From Streptomyces actuosus (GTDB lineage Bacteria; Actinomycetota; Actinomycetes; Streptomycetales; Streptomycetaceae), in contig NZ_JAFFZS010000005.1 in assembly GCF_016921115.1 (NCBI RefSeq), forward strand, positions 186,001 to 250,000: 64,000 nt of DNA, in the 5' to 3' direction. Below the pieces are notes generated by a model. That model saw nothing but the letters and a program-made list of their open reading frames with translations, was not told the DNA's origin and made no database searches. Shown one piece after another: positions 52,280 to 61,470 of the stretch. A program made the position numbers and the translations under genes. The number at the start of each line of letters is the position of its first letter. The stretch's first letter is position 1.

Positions 52280-52297
52280 CGCCGTCACCGCACGGCG
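52280..52297. terminator. Short convergent hairpin
   Basis: CGCCGT (52280-52285) pairs with ACGGCG (52292-52297) in the 36-base gap between convergent genes. Confidence 0.4.
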
Positions 52298-52313
52298 GCA
52301 CGGCGGCGGTCGT

Positions 52314-52703
52314 TCACTGGTGGCTGACCGCCGTCGGCTTCACCACGTACACGATGCGGTGCTCGGCGTCCGGCGGCGGACCGTCCAGCTTCATGCCGTA
52401 CCGCTCGGCCAGCCGGGCGAAGAACTCGGCGGAGGAGTCGTCGTCGATCCGCACCACCTCGCCGCGGATCTCCAGGTAGCGGTAGGGCTGCTCCGGATCG
52501 TTGACCGACACCGCCACCTGCGGGTTCGCCGTGATGTTGCGGTACTTGTAGCGGACCGTGGTGTTGGTGAAGCGGAGGTACTCGCCGTCCCAGGAGAACC
52601 ACATCGGGTTCACCTGCGGCCCGCCCGCCGGGCGGATCGTGGCCAGATGGCCGAACAACGGCCGCTCCAGCAGGTCCCGGTGGCTGTCGGGAATGAGACT
52701 CAT
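52314..52703 (-). CDS. PPOX-class flavin/F420-dependent protein
   Basis: 129 residues. A split beta-barrel of the pyridoxamine phosphate oxidase-like superfamily: RPLFGHLATIRPAGGPQVNPMWF and RYKYRNITANPQVAVSVND match the F420-dependent TIGR03618-type group. It could reduce an enone, an alkene or a butenolide with F420H2. Its ATG overlaps the stop of the FAD monooxygenase by four bases (ATGA), so it is the last gene of a coupled three-gene run. Confidence 0.88.
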   Translation of the reverse strand: MSLIPDSHRDLLERPLFGHLATIRPAGGPQVNPMWFSWDGEYLRFTNTTVRYKYRNITANPQVAVSVNDPEQPYRYLEIRGEVVRIDDDSSAEFFARLAERYGMKLDGPPPDAEHRIVYVVKPTAVSHQ

Positions 52704-54229
52704 GCCGTGTGTGCCTTCACTTTCTCTTGTTCCTCCTGCCCATGCGCCCGCTCCGCCGTGCCCTTGAGCATCGGGCGGAACAGGTCGGTCAGACGTGCCC
52801 GCATCCCGGGCGCGTCCCGGGCGATCCAGTCGACGTGCCCGTCCGGCCGGGCCAGCACCAGCGCGGACCGGCCCCGACGGACCTCGGTGCGCACGTCGAC
52901 CACCTCGCCCAGCCGCTCGCCGCACCAGCGGACCAACTCGCGCATCTCGGCGTCCGCCGCCCCCGTCACGATCAACGTGTGCCGCAGATCGTCGAGTTCT
53001 GCGCGCAGCGGCAGCGGCACCAGCGCGCCGGGCGTGAACCCGGCGGTCCTCCGCCCGGCCGTCGGCCCCGTGCGGTACCGCGTCCGCAGACCGGCCAGCC
53101 AGGGGATGTAGGCCAGGTCGAACAGCCGCAGCCCCGAGGCGAGGCGCAGCACGTTGTCGCGCAGCACCACCTGGTGGCCCTTGCGCAGCAGCCACAGCCG
53201 GGTCTGCACGTCGGCCTGCCGTACGACGGCCCGCGCCACGTCCCCGCGCTCGCTGACGAAGCCGTCCAGCAGCCGGTCGGCTGTGCGCCCCTGCCACACC
53301 AGCGCCAGCTTCCAGGCCAGGTTGTGGGCGTCGTTCATGCCCGTGTTCAGGCCCTGGCCACCGGCCGGGCTGTGGATGTGCGCCGCGTCCCCGATCAGGA
53401 AGACCCGGTCCACCCGGGTCGTCTCCGCGTGCCGCGCGTGCACGTCGAACACGCTGATCCAGTCGGGATCGCGCAGCCGGATCCCGCCCGGCCCGCGCTC
53501 GTCGACCAGCCGCTGCACGGCGTCCAGGTCGACGTCGTCCCGGCTGACGCCGGGCGGGGCGGAGGTGAACACGCGCCAGCGGCCGTCCGGCAGGCCGCAG
53601 GCGACCAGGATGCCGCGCGGCGAGCAGAAGTAGTGCGTCATCCGATGGTCGAAGCGGGTGTCGACCCGGACGTCGGCGACGACGAACCGCAGCTCGTAGG
53701 TGGACCCCTCGAAGCCGACCCCGAGCAGGCCGCGGACGGTGCTGCTCGCGCCGTCCGCGCCGACCACGTACGCGTACTCCGCCTCGTGCTCGGTGCCGTC
53801 CGGGTGCCGCAGCCGGGCCCGCACCCGGTCGCCGAACTGCTCGAAGCCGAGCAGTTCGGTCCGCCACTCGACGCCGCCGCCCACCGAGGCGAGGTTGGCG
53901 CGCAGCACCTCCTCGATGTCCGGCTGGGGGCAGATCAGCGGCCGGGTCGCCGGCTTGTAGCGCAGGTCGGCGATGGGGCTGCCGTCGGAGTAGTACCGCA
54001 TCTGCGACTGGGGCAGCGCCCGCTCGGCGAGCATCTCCCGGCCGCCGACCCGGTGGATCAGCTCCACGGTGCGGGGCCACAGGCCCAGCGCCTTCGACAG
54101 CGTGCTCGGCCCGTCGGCCCGGTCCACGCACCGCACCGGCACCCCGCGCCGCAGCAGCTCCGTGGTCGCGGTCAGCCCCGCCGGCCCGGCGCCCGCCACC
54201 AGCACGGGCAGCGCCTGCGGCGCGGTCAT
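52700..54229 (-). CDS. FAD-dependent monooxygenase (aromatic hydroxylase group, PgaE/RdmE-like)
   Basis: 509 residues. Class A flavin monooxygenase: FAD motif PVLVAGAGPAGLTATTELLRR at the start, a DG motif in YVVGADGASSTVR and the second FAD motif GDAAHIHSPAGGQGLNTGMND. The C-terminal thioredoxin-like domain ends the protein. Relatives hydroxylate aromatic polyketides or do Baeyer-Villiger and ring-opening steps. ATG 54229 has GAGGAGG upstream and overlaps the exporter stop by four bases. Confidence 0.92.
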   Translation of the reverse strand: MTAPQALPVLVAGAGPAGLTATTELLRRGVPVRCVDRADGPSTLSKALGLWPRTVELIHRVGGREMLAERALPQSQMRYYSDGSPIADLRYKPATRPLICPQPDIEEVLRANLASVGGGVEWRTELLGFEQFGDRVRARLRHPDGTEHEAEYAYVVGADGASSTVRGLLGVGFEGSTYELRFVVADVRVDTRFDHRMTHYFCSPRGILVACGLPDGRWRVFTSAPPGVSRDDVDLDAVQRLVDERGPGGIRLRDPDWISVFDVHARHAETTRVDRVFLIGDAAHIHSPAGGQGLNTGMNDAHNLAWKLALVWQGRTADRLLDGFVSERGDVARAVVRQADVQTRLWLLRKGHQVVLRDNVLRLASGLRLFDLAYIPWLAGLRTRYRTGPTAGRRTAGFTPGALVPLPLRAELDDLRHTLIVTGAADAEMRELVRWCGERLGEVVDVRTEVRRGRSALVLARPDGHVDWIARDAPGMRARLTDLFRPMLKGTAERAHGQEEQEKVKAHTA

Positions 54230-55794
54230 ACGGCCGCCTCCTCGGCGACGCGCTCCGGTGCGGCGGCCTGCTGGGGCCTCTCCCGCAGCATCACGCCCAC
54301 CAGCACCGCGCTCGCGGCACACAGGACGGTCACCACCCACAGCACCAGGTGCAGCCCGTCGGTGTAGGCGCCCTTCAGCAGCGTGGTGAAGGCGGAGCGG
54401 GCCGATGCGCCGACGGTGCCCGCGGCACCGGTCAGGTCGCCGCCGACCGCCCGCTCGGCCACGCCGCCCGCGTCGGCCCCTTCGGCACCGCGCACGCCGG
54501 ACAGACCGTCGGCGACGTGCGAGCGCGTGGAGTTGAGCAGCACCGCGCTCATCACCGCGATGGCGAACGCCTCACCGGCCAGTCGCATCGTGTTGAACAT
54601 GCCTGCCGCGGCCCCGGCCTGGGCCGGCTCCACCGAGGTGATGGCCACACCGTCCACAAGACCCGCCGTCATGCCCATCGACACGCCGAGCAGCAGCAGC
54701 GGACCGGCCAGCACGGCCACCGACACGTCCGGCCCGATCCGGGTGAGCCAGGCCGCGCCGGCCGCGGCGAGGACGAGGCTGAGGGTGAGCACGAGCCGCG
54801 TGGACACGCCGTTCTTCACCATCCGGCTGACCGCCAGCGGCACCACCAGCACGGGCAGTGTGAGCAGCATCATCGTGGCGCCCGAGGCATTGGTGCTCAT
54901 GCCGGCGACGCCGGTGAAGTACGTCGGCAGCAGCACCAGCATGCACACGAAGCTGAAGGACAGGGCGACCGGGATCAGCGACACCGCCATGAACCGGCTC
55001 TGCCCCAGCAGCGACAGCTGGAACATCGGCCGGCTCTGGCGCAGCTCGGCGACCACGAACAGCGCCATCAGCAGCACCGCACCGGCGAGCAGCAGCAGCG
55101 TCGGCCCGCTCGTCCAGCCCTGCTGCGGGCCCCGCACGATCGCGTACATCAGGCAGAACAACGACAGCGTGAAGGTGGAGGTGCCGGCCCAGTCGACCTT
55201 GGTCGCGGCCGGGTTCCTCGACTCCGGCATCAGCGGCACCGCGCACAGCACGATCACCGCGATCACCAGGTGCGAGGCGAACACCGCACGCCAGCCGAAG
55301 GAGTTGACGAGCAGCCCCGCGGTCGACGGGCCCAGGGCAAGACCGGCGCCGGCCGACGAGCCGAGCACGGCGAAGGCCCGCGCCTGCGCGGCACCCTCGA
55401 ACGACGTGGCGAGCATCGCCGCCCCCGCCGTCATCACCGCGGCCGCTCCGAGCCCGGCCAGGGCGCGCGCCACGTCGAGGACGGCGATGCTCGACGTGAG
55501 GGCACTGGCCAGGCTGGACAGGGCGAACAGCGCGGTGCCGGCGGCGAACATGCGGCGTCGGCCCAGGATGTCGGCGAGCGAGCCGCAACCCAGCATGAAG
55601 CAGGCGAAGGCGAGGTTGTAGGCGTTGACCACCCACTGCAGCGGGGCGAGCCCCACGTGCAGGTCGGAGTTGATGTCCGGAAGGGCGACGGACGTACCCG
55701 TCAGCGAGGCGGGCAGTACCAGGACTGCGAGGCAGACGGCGGCGAGCGTCAGGGTCGGATTGCCGCGAGCGGCGTCCGGACGAGCCGTACTCAT
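54226..55794 (-). CDS. MFS drug exporter, DHA2 (EmrB/QacA) family
   Basis: 522 residues, 14 transmembrane helices. LTGTSVALPDINSDLHVGLAPLQWVVNAYNL and GSLADILGRRRMF are typical of the 14-helix drug:proton antiporters of natural-product clusters. It probably exports the cluster product. The stop overlaps the start of the FAD monooxygenase. It is preceded by a G-run-rich gap of 124 bases. Confidence 0.93.
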   Translation of the reverse strand: MSTARPDAARGNPTLTLAAVCLAVLVLPASLTGTSVALPDINSDLHVGLAPLQWVVNAYNLAFACFMLGCGSLADILGRRRMFAAGTALFALSSLASALTSSIAVLDVARALAGLGAAAVMTAGAAMLATSFEGAAQARAFAVLGSSAGAGLALGPSTAGLLVNSFGWRAVFASHLVIAVIVLCAVPLMPESRNPAATKVDWAGTSTFTLSLFCLMYAIVRGPQQGWTSGPTLLLLAGAVLLMALFVVAELRQSRPMFQLSLLGQSRFMAVSLIPVALSFSFVCMLVLLPTYFTGVAGMSTNASGATMMLLTLPVLVVPLAVSRMVKNGVSTRLVLTLSLVLAAAGAAWLTRIGPDVSVAVLAGPLLLLGVSMGMTAGLVDGVAITSVEPAQAGAAAGMFNTMRLAGEAFAIAVMSAVLLNSTRSHVADGLSGVRGAEGADAGGVAERAVGGDLTGAAGTVGASARSAFTTLLKGAYTDGLHLVLWVVTVLCAASAVLVGVMLRERPQQAAAPERVAEEAAV

Positions 55795-55840
55795 GAAACG
55801 GTCCTTTGCAGAATGAGGTCGGGGGATTCAGGTCGAGTGC

Positions 55841-55919
55841 GGGGAGGGGACGGGGAAGGGGGTGGGGGTGGGAAAGGCGAGGGAAGGAAGGGACGGGTGA
55901 GGAAGGGGGAAGGGCGGGT
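55841..55919 (+). repeat. G-run tract with G-quadruplex potential
   Basis: Runs of four, four, four, five, five and three G are separated by one or two bases at 55841-55872, and purine-rich G-runs continue to 55919. The tract lies on the non-transcribed strand of the leftward operon, so the mRNA would be C-rich here, between the KAS III-like gene and the exporter gene. Confidence 0.7.
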
Positions 55920-56959
55920 CAGGAGCGGACGGGCCGGGCGACGACCGCGCAGGTGAAGCCGAAGCCCCCGCCCGCCGACACGGCGACGGCGACCTCGCCC
56001 GGTGCCAGCAGCTCCTGCTCCCCGATGGCCGTCAGGTTCGCGGTCATGTCACCGGCCCCCAGGTGGCCGGTGCGTCCGCCGAGTTCGACGATCCGCGCCT
56101 TGGTCAGGCCGTCGACCGCCGGATGGTAGGTCTCGCGCCGCACCTTGACGCCCACCCGGGGCAGGGCCAGGAGGCGGATCCGCGGGTCGTCGGTCTCGAT
56201 GCCGGCCTCGGCCAGCGCGGTGGTGACGATGTCCCGCAGCGCGGCGTGCACACCCCGGTAGAACCCGTCGAGGCCCTCGTCGGTGATGAACGCCTTCTTC
56301 GTGCGCTTCACGTCCACCCGGTCGCTGATCCACCGGCTCGCCGGGGTGAACGGGTCCCTGCCGCGGTGCAGCCCCTCGGCGGCCGAGACCGCGGCGCTGG
56401 ACACGCCGAGCAGTGTGAACTCGTCGACGGTGTCGTCGCGTCCGTGCAGGAGCAGGGCCGTGGCACCGTCCCCGTAGAAGACGCCGTAGTCGCCCGCCCA
56501 GCGGTCGAAGCCCTCGTCGGGGAAGCGGTCGCCGGTGGTGACGAGGGCGCGGCCGGTGGCCGGGTCGGCCAGCAGCCGGGCCGCGGCGGCCTCCAGGGCG
56601 GTGCCGCCGCCGTTGCACATCACCTGGATGCCCAGCGGCACGCCGCGCGCGGCGCCGAGCCGGTGGGCCACGTAGTGGGCCGGCGACCAGAAGTCGTGGC
56701 CCTGGTGGTGGATCCAGGCGTGCGTGGTGAAGCCGAGGCCGGCGCCGTCCCAGCCGGCCGCGGTGAGCGCGGCGCGGGCCGCGGCCACCGCCATGTCCGG
56801 GGCGGAGTCCGCCTCGGCGACCGGCACCTCGGTGACACCGACGGCGGCCACGTCCTCGTCGTCGATCCGGCCGTGCGCGACGGCGTCCCGCGCGGTCTGG
56901 ACGGTCGGCGGCAGCCAGGTGCGCACGGCCCGGATCCCGAGCCCGTTACCGAGTCGCAT
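55919..56959 (-). CDS. KAS III-like acyltransferase/ketosynthase of CerJ/DpsC type
   Basis: 346 residues. Thiolase fold with the nucleophile in QVMCNGGGTALEAA (Cys115). The FabH-type HQAN loop is missing (LLALPRVGV at that place). Instead His299 and Asp304 occur in GHLGAGD, as in the Cys/Ser-His-Asp subclass that includes DpsC and CerJ. Those proteins load unusual starters or move acyl groups onto finished products. The ATG overlaps the end of the phosphatase gene by 14 bases. Probably adds or loads an acyl group in the pathway. Confidence 0.85.
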   Translation of the reverse strand: MRLGNGLGIRAVRTWLPPTVQTARDAVAHGRIDDEDVAAVGVTEVPVAEADSAPDMAVAAARAALTAAGWDGAGLGFTTHAWIHHQGHDFWSPAHYVAHRLGAARGVPLGIQVMCNGGGTALEAAAARLLADPATGRALVTTGDRFPDEGFDRWAGDYGVFYGDGATALLLHGRDDTVDEFTLLGVSSAAVSAAEGLHRGRDPFTPASRWISDRVDVKRTKKAFITDEGLDGFYRGVHAALRDIVTTALAEAGIETDDPRIRLLALPRVGVKVRRETYHPAVDGLTKARIVELGGRTGHLGAGDMTANLTAIGEQELLAPGEVAVAVSAGGGFGFTCAVVARPVRS

Positions 56960-57746
56960 CTGTGAGTTCCTCCGTGCTCGCGTGGGATGGGGCGGTCGGG
57001 GTCGGGGCCGGACGGCCCGCGAAGGGGGCCGGGGCGGCAGCGGCGGTCCCCTGTGCCGTCGCTGCGGCCCCGGCGGCCGGGGGAAAGATGGTCCAGCCGC
57101 GGCGGGCGGCGTGCGCGGTGAGCACCGGGTCGTCCCCGACGACGCCCGCGGTGCCCACGCAGCTCAGCAGCGGCAGGTCCGAGGCGTGGTCGCCGTAGGC
57201 GACGCAGTCCTCTGGCCGGGCACCGGTGCGGAGCATCAGCGCGCGTGCCGCGGTCGCCTTGCCCTCGCCGATCACCGTGCTGAGCACCTCGCCCGTGTAG
57301 CGGCCTTCGGCCACCCCGGGCTCGCTGCACAGCACGTCGTCCACGGCGAGGTGCTCGGCGATCGGGTCCAGGCAGGCGCGGAACGAGCCGGAGACCAGGG
57401 CGATCCGGTGGCCGGCGCCGCGGAGCCGGCGCAGCTCGGCGACGACGTCCGCGTGGAAGAAGCCCTCGCGGCGCAGTTCCCGGGCGAACCAGCGGTGCCC
57501 GTCCGCGGCGAGAGCGGCGACGTCCCGGCCCGCGTAGTTGCGGTAGTAGGCGCGGTTGGTCTCCTCGCGGGGCACGCCGGCCCGTGCGGCTCCGGTCAGC
57601 GCGTCCTCGGCCGCCCGGTAGCGGCCGGCGTCGGCGAGGTGGAACTCCAGGAAGGAGAACATGCTCTTGAGGTCGATGAGGGTCTCGTCGACGTCGAAGA
57701 ACGCGATGCGTACGGCGGACCCGTCGCGGTGGGACGGACGGCCCAT
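56946..57746 (-). CDS. HAD-IB family phosphatase (SerB/MmfP-like)
   Basis: 266 residues. HAD motif I is FFDVDETLID (nucleophile Asp near residue 17), motif II is ALVSGSFRA, and motif III/IV is CVAYGDHASDLPLL. The helical cap is that of subfamily IB (SerB-like). The C-terminal 35 residues are Ala/Pro/Thr-rich. In butenolide and furan pathways with an AfsA homologue, a HAD phosphatase (for example MmfP) removes the phosphate left from dihydroxyacetone phosphate; that role fits here. It lies two bases after the aldo-keto reductase gene. Confidence 0.88.
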   Translation of the reverse strand: MGRPSHRDGSAVRIAFFDVDETLIDLKSMFSFLEFHLADAGRYRAAEDALTGAARAGVPREETNRAYYRNYAGRDVAALAADGHRWFARELRREGFFHADVVAELRRLRGAGHRIALVSGSFRACLDPIAEHLAVDDVLCSEPGVAEGRYTGEVLSTVIGEGKATAARALMLRTGARPEDCVAYGDHASDLPLLSCVGTAGVVGDDPVLTAHAARRGWTIFPPAAGAAATAQGTAAAAPAPFAGRPAPTPTAPSHASTEELTDATR

Positions 57747-57748
57747 GG

Positions 57749-58714
57749 TCAGTACCTGCTTCCCACGGCGGCGGGCAGCCCGTTCAGGTCGGCGAGGTCC
57801 GCCTCGGTGAACAGGACGTCCGCCGCGGCCACGTTCTCCCGCAGGTAGCGCGAGTTCTTCGTCCCGGGGATCGGCACCACGCGCTCGCCCTGTGCGAGCG
57901 TCCACGCGATGGCGACCTGCGCGGGCGTGACCGACCGGCGGTCGGCGACCTCCCGGATCACGTCCACGATCCGCTGGTTGGCCTCCATCGCCGCGCGGTG
58001 GAAGCGCGGGTTGGCGGCGCGGAAGTCGCTGTCCTCGAACGCGTCGGCGTGCAGGGTCCCGGTCAGGAACCCCCGGCCCAGCGGCGCGAACGGCACGAAG
58101 CTCGCCCCGACGCTCTCGCACCAGCCGACCATGCCGCCGCCCTCGCCCTCCAGGGCGTCCCGGGTCCACAGCGACAGCTCGGACTGCACCGCCGTCACCG
58201 GGTGGATCGCGTGCGCCTCCCGGGCCTGCTCGACGGTCGCCTCGGACAGGCCCAGCCAGCGCACCTTGCCCTGCGCGACCAGCTCGGCCATCGCCCCCCA
58301 CGTCTCCGCCAGCGGCACGGCCGGGTCGATGCGGTGGACGTAGTACAGGTCGATGACGTCGGTGCCCAGCCGCTCCAGGCTCGCCTCGACGGCCCTGCCC
58401 AGGTAGCCGGCGGAGTTGTCGCGGTGGGCCTGCCGCCGCTGCAGGTCGTCCAGCACGATCCCGAACTTGGTGGCGACGACCGCCTCCTCGCGGCGCCCCG
58501 CGATGGCCCTGCCCAGCAGCGTCTCGTTGTGGCCCGCCCCGTACAGGTCGGCGGTGTCCAGCAGGTTCGCGCCCAGGTCCAGCGCCTCGTTGATGACCCG
58601 GACGGAACGTTCGTCGTCGCGGGCGGACTCCTCGTAGAGCCAGCTCATCCCCATGCACCCGAGGCCGACGCTGCCTGTCTCGATTCCCGTGTTGCCCAGC
58701 TTCCTCAGGCGCAC
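57749..58714 (-). CDS. Aldo-keto reductase
   Basis: 321 residues. A TIM-barrel NADPH-dependent reductase with the catalytic tetrad Asp and Tyr in LLDTADLYGAGHNE, Lys in VVATKFG and His in LYYVHRIDP. The NADPH site shows PIPGTKNSRYLREN. It likely reduces a ketone or aldehyde of the pathway intermediate. It lies between the KAS II gene and the phosphatase gene in the same direction. Confidence 0.93.
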   Translation of the reverse strand: MRLRKLGNTGIETGSVGLGCMGMSWLYEESARDDERSVRVINEALDLGANLLDTADLYGAGHNETLLGRAIAGRREEAVVATKFGIVLDDLQRRQAHRDNSAGYLGRAVEASLERLGTDVIDLYYVHRIDPAVPLAETWGAMAELVAQGKVRWLGLSEATVEQAREAHAIHPVTAVQSELSLWTRDALEGEGGGMVGWCESVGASFVPFAPLGRGFLTGTLHADAFEDSDFRAANPRFHRAAMEANQRIVDVIREVADRRSVTPAQVAIAWTLAQGERVVPIPGTKNSRYLRENVAAADVLFTEADLADLNGLPAAVGSRY

Positions 58715-58761
58715 GATTCCTCCTTCTCCTCACACCCGGCCCGCGCGGGCCGGCGACTTGC

Positions 58762-59994
58762 TCAGGCGGCTGCCAGCACGAGAGCGGCGTTGTGCCCGCC
58801 GAACCCCAGCGACGTGCTCACCGCGACCTCCAGATCGGCCCCGGCCGCCGCCCCCGCCGCGACGTCGAGGTCGATCTCCGGGTCGAGGTCGGTGAGGTTC
58901 GCGGTGGGCGGCACCAGTTGGTGGTGCAGCGCCAGCGCGGTGAACGCCGCCTCGACGGCCCCCGCGGCGGCGAGCGTGTGGCCGGTGACCCCCTTGGTGG
59001 AGGTGACCAGCGGACGCCTGCCGAGCACCCGCCGCAGCACCCGGCCCTCCGTCACGTCGTTCAGCGGCGTCGACGTGCCGTGCGCGTTGACGTGGTCCAC
59101 CTCGTCGGTGCCGACACCGGCGTCGGCGAGCGCGGCGCGCAGCGCGCGTTCCATGCCGGCGCCGCTCGGGTCGGGCGCGGTGGCGTGGTGGGCGTCGGAC
59201 GACGCGCCGAAGCCGATCACGTCCGCGTAGACGCCGGCACCGCGTGCCCGCGCGTCCTCGGCGCGCTCCAGGACGAGGATTCCGGCGCCCTCGGCGGCCA
59301 CGAACCCGTCCCGTGCCGCGTCGAACGGCCGGGACGCGGCGGCCGGGTCCTCACGCCGGCCCGACAGCCCGCCCATCCGGGCCAGGCCGGTGACGGCCGC
59401 GGGCGTCAGCGCGGCCTCGGCCCCGCCCGCCAGCACCACGTCGCAGGTGCCGGACCGCAGCAGGTCCCGGGCCAGGCCGATGGCGTTGGCCCCGGACGCG
59501 CAGGCGGTGGCCGTCACCATGCTCGGGCCCATCGCCTTGACGTCGATGGCCAGATGGCCGGCGACCATGTTCGACATGCCCATGGGGATCAGCAGCGGGG
59601 ACACGCTCTTCGGCGTCTCCTCCAGCAGCCTGCGGTGCTGCTGCTCCCAGGTCTGCGTGCCGCCCAGCGAGTTGCCGACGATGACGCCCACACGGGTGCC
59701 GTCCCAGCTCTCCGGGTCCAGGCCCGCGTCGGCCACGGCCTGACGGGCGGCGACGATCGCCAGCTGCGTGAACCGGTCCAGCCGCCACGAACTGCCCGGC
59801 CCGAGCAGGGCGGAGGCGTCGAAGCCGGTCACGCGGCAGGAGAAGTCGACGGGCAGACCGGCCAGTTCCGGGTCGGTCGCGGCCGTCGACCGGCCGGAGC
59901 ACACCCGCTCCCAGCTCGTCTGCGTGTCGAGGCCGGCCGCGGTCACCAGGCCGATGCCGGTGACCGCCACCGCCCCCGTTGCGGGACGGCTCAT
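58762..59994 (-). CDS. Beta-ketoacyl-ACP synthase II (FabF-type)
   Basis: 410 residues. Catalytic cysteine in TATACASGANAIG, first histidine in VNAHGTSTPLND and second in STKGVTGHTLAAAGAVEA. It extends an ACP-bound acyl chain with malonyl-ACP. Unlike type II aromatic PKS, there is no chain-length-factor partner beside it. The ATG overlaps the stop of the ACP gene by four bases. Confidence 0.94.
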   Translation of the reverse strand: MSRPATGAVAVTGIGLVTAAGLDTQTSWERVCSGRSTAATDPELAGLPVDFSCRVTGFDASALLGPGSSWRLDRFTQLAIVAARQAVADAGLDPESWDGTRVGVIVGNSLGGTQTWEQQHRRLLEETPKSVSPLLIPMGMSNMVAGHLAIDVKAMGPSMVTATACASGANAIGLARDLLRSGTCDVVLAGGAEAALTPAAVTGLARMGGLSGRREDPAAASRPFDAARDGFVAAEGAGILVLERAEDARARGAGVYADVIGFGASSDAHHATAPDPSGAGMERALRAALADAGVGTDEVDHVNAHGTSTPLNDVTEGRVLRRVLGRRPLVTSTKGVTGHTLAAAGAVEAAFTALALHHQLVPPTANLTDLDPEIDLDVAAGAAAGADLEVAVSTSLGFGGHNAALVLAAA

Positions 59995-60230
59995 GCGCGC
60001 ACGCCCTGGGCCTCGATGAACTCCACGGTCTCGGCGACGGTCGTCTCGGCCTGGAGCAGGTCGTCGCTCAGGTCGGTGCCCAGCTCCCGGTTGAGGATCA
60101 TCGTGAACTCGATCAGCGCGAGCGAGTCGAGAGCGAGGTCCTTGTAGCTGATCCCCGGCTCTATCTTCGCCGCGGGCACGCCGAGCTGGGTGACGAGCAG
60201 GTCGGTGAGCTTCTCCTGGACGGTGCTCAT
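59991..60230 (-). CDS. Acyl carrier protein
   Basis: 79 residues. The phosphopantetheine attachment serine is in LALDSLALIEF (near residue 37), a variant of the DSL motif. The surrounding helix pattern and acidic nature are those of a discrete ACP. It carries the growing chain for the adjacent KAS enzymes. It is coupled to the KAS II gene by an ATGA overlap. AAAGGCACCTCC provides the ribosome site. Confidence 0.93.
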   Translation of the reverse strand: MSTVQEKLTDLLVTQLGVPAAKIEPGISYKDLALDSLALIEFTMILNRELGTDLSDDLLQAETTVAETVEFIEAQGVRA

Positions 60231-60323
60231 GGAGGTGCCTTTCGTTCGCTGAAGGTGCTGAAGGTTCTGAACGTGCCGTCGGGGCGGCGCCGGTGCGGTG
60301 CACGGCGACGGCCCGCGGTGGGT

Positions 60324-60345
60324 GCCGCGTCGACGGCGACGCGGC
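60324..60345. other. Intra-operon hairpin between FabH and ACP genes
   Basis: GCCGCGTCG (60324-60332) pairs perfectly with CGACGCGGC (60337-60345) around ACGG, in the 184-base gap between the FabH and ACP genes. Short TGAAGGT(T/G)CTGAA repeats lie at 60248-60271. It could be an RNA-processing or partial-termination site that sets the ACP:FabH ratio. Confidence 0.45.
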
Positions 60346-60414
60346 CGTGGGGGAGATGCCGGAACGCCGACAGGGGCGAGGCGGTGGGGCGCCGCAGCCC
60401 AGGCGTTCGGACGG

Positions 60415-61470
60415 TCAGGCGGTCGCGCGGTCGGTCGCCGGAGCCCGGGGCGCCACCGGGCCCGGCGGCGGTGCCACGGTCAGGCGGGGGAACTCCAGCG
60501 CCGCCGCTCCCCAGGTGAGGCCGCCGCCGAAGCCGCACAGCAGCACCCGGTGGCCGGGAGCGACCGCTCCGCTGTGCGCGGCCTCGGCCAGCGCCAGTGG
60601 CACGGAAGCGGCGACGGTGTTGCCGACCCGGTCCAGGTTGACCACCAACTGCTCCTCTCTCAGGCCGAGTTCGCTGCCGACCGCGCTCAGGATGCGGATG
60701 TTGGCCTGGTGCGCCACGAGCCGGTCGACGGACGTCAGCGGCCAGTCGAGCCGCTCGGCCAACCGCCGCGACGACTGGCTCATCCGCGTCACCGCGTTAC
60801 GGAACACCGAGCGACCCTGCATCGTGAAGTAGGAGTCGGCGGGCTCCGCGAGCCCCCGCGAGCGGTGCTCCGAGCCGCCGCCCGGCACCGTGATCAGCTC
60901 CGACTGGGAGCCGTCGCTGGCCAGATCGAAGCCGAGCAGCGCGCCCTGCTCGGACCGGTCGCCGGCGCGCAGCACCACCGCCCCCGCCCCGTCCCCGAAG
61001 ATCGCCCGGGTGGTCCGGTCGGCCGGGTCGAGGATGGTGGAGAAGGTGTCGGCGCCGATCACCAGCGCGCTGCCGGCGATCCGCGCGGTGATCAGACCCG
61101 CGGCGGTCGCCAGCGCGTACACGAATCCGGTGCACACCGCGGCCACGTCGAAGGCCGGGATCTCGCCGAGCCCGAGCCGGGCCGCCACCTCCGGCGCGGT
61201 GGCCGGGCACGGGTGGTCGGGGGTGCTGGTGGCGAGGACGAGTACGTCCACGGAGCCGGTGCCCGCCGAGGCCAGCGCCCGCCGCCCGGCCTCCACGGCG
61301 ACGCCGGAGGTGGACAGGCCCGGGGGTACCACGAACCGCTGCCGGATCCCGGTGCGGGTGGTGATCCACTCGTCGGTGGTGTCCAGTTCGCGGGCCAGGT
61401 CGTCGTTGGTGATCCGCACCGGGGGCAGCCAGCCGCCGAGCCCCGTCAGGACCGCGGCGCGCTCGCTCAC
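60415..61470 (-). CDS. Beta-ketoacyl-ACP synthase III (FabH-type)
   Basis: 351 residues. Full Cys-His-Asn triad: AAVCTGFVYALA, AHQANIRIL and VGNTVAAS. WITTRTGIRQRFV at the start is the CoA-binding region. It condenses an acyl-CoA starter with malonyl-ACP. GTG 61468-61470 overlaps the stop of the AfsA-like gene (GTGA). Confidence 0.94.
   Translation of the reverse strand: MSERAAVLTGLGGWLPPVRITNDDLARELDTTDEWITTRTGIRQRFVVPPGLSTSGVAVEAGRRALASAGTGSVDVLVLATSTPDHPCPATAPEVAARLGLGEIPAFDVAAVCTGFVYALATAAGLITARIAGSALVIGADTFSTILDPADRTTRAIFGDGAGAVVLRAGDRSEQGALLGFDLASDGSQSELITVPGGGSEHRSRGLAEPADSYFTMQGRSVFRNAVTRMSQSSRRLAERLDWPLTSVDRLVAHQANIRILSAVGSELGLREEQLVVNLDRVGNTVAASVPLALAEAAHSGAVAPGHRVLLCGFGGGLTWGAAALEFPRLTVAPPPGPVAPRAPATDRATA

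Noticed and set aside
58762..61470. Type II aromatic polyketide synthase
   Set aside because: There is a KAS II enzyme and an ACP but no chain-length factor, cyclase or aromatase.
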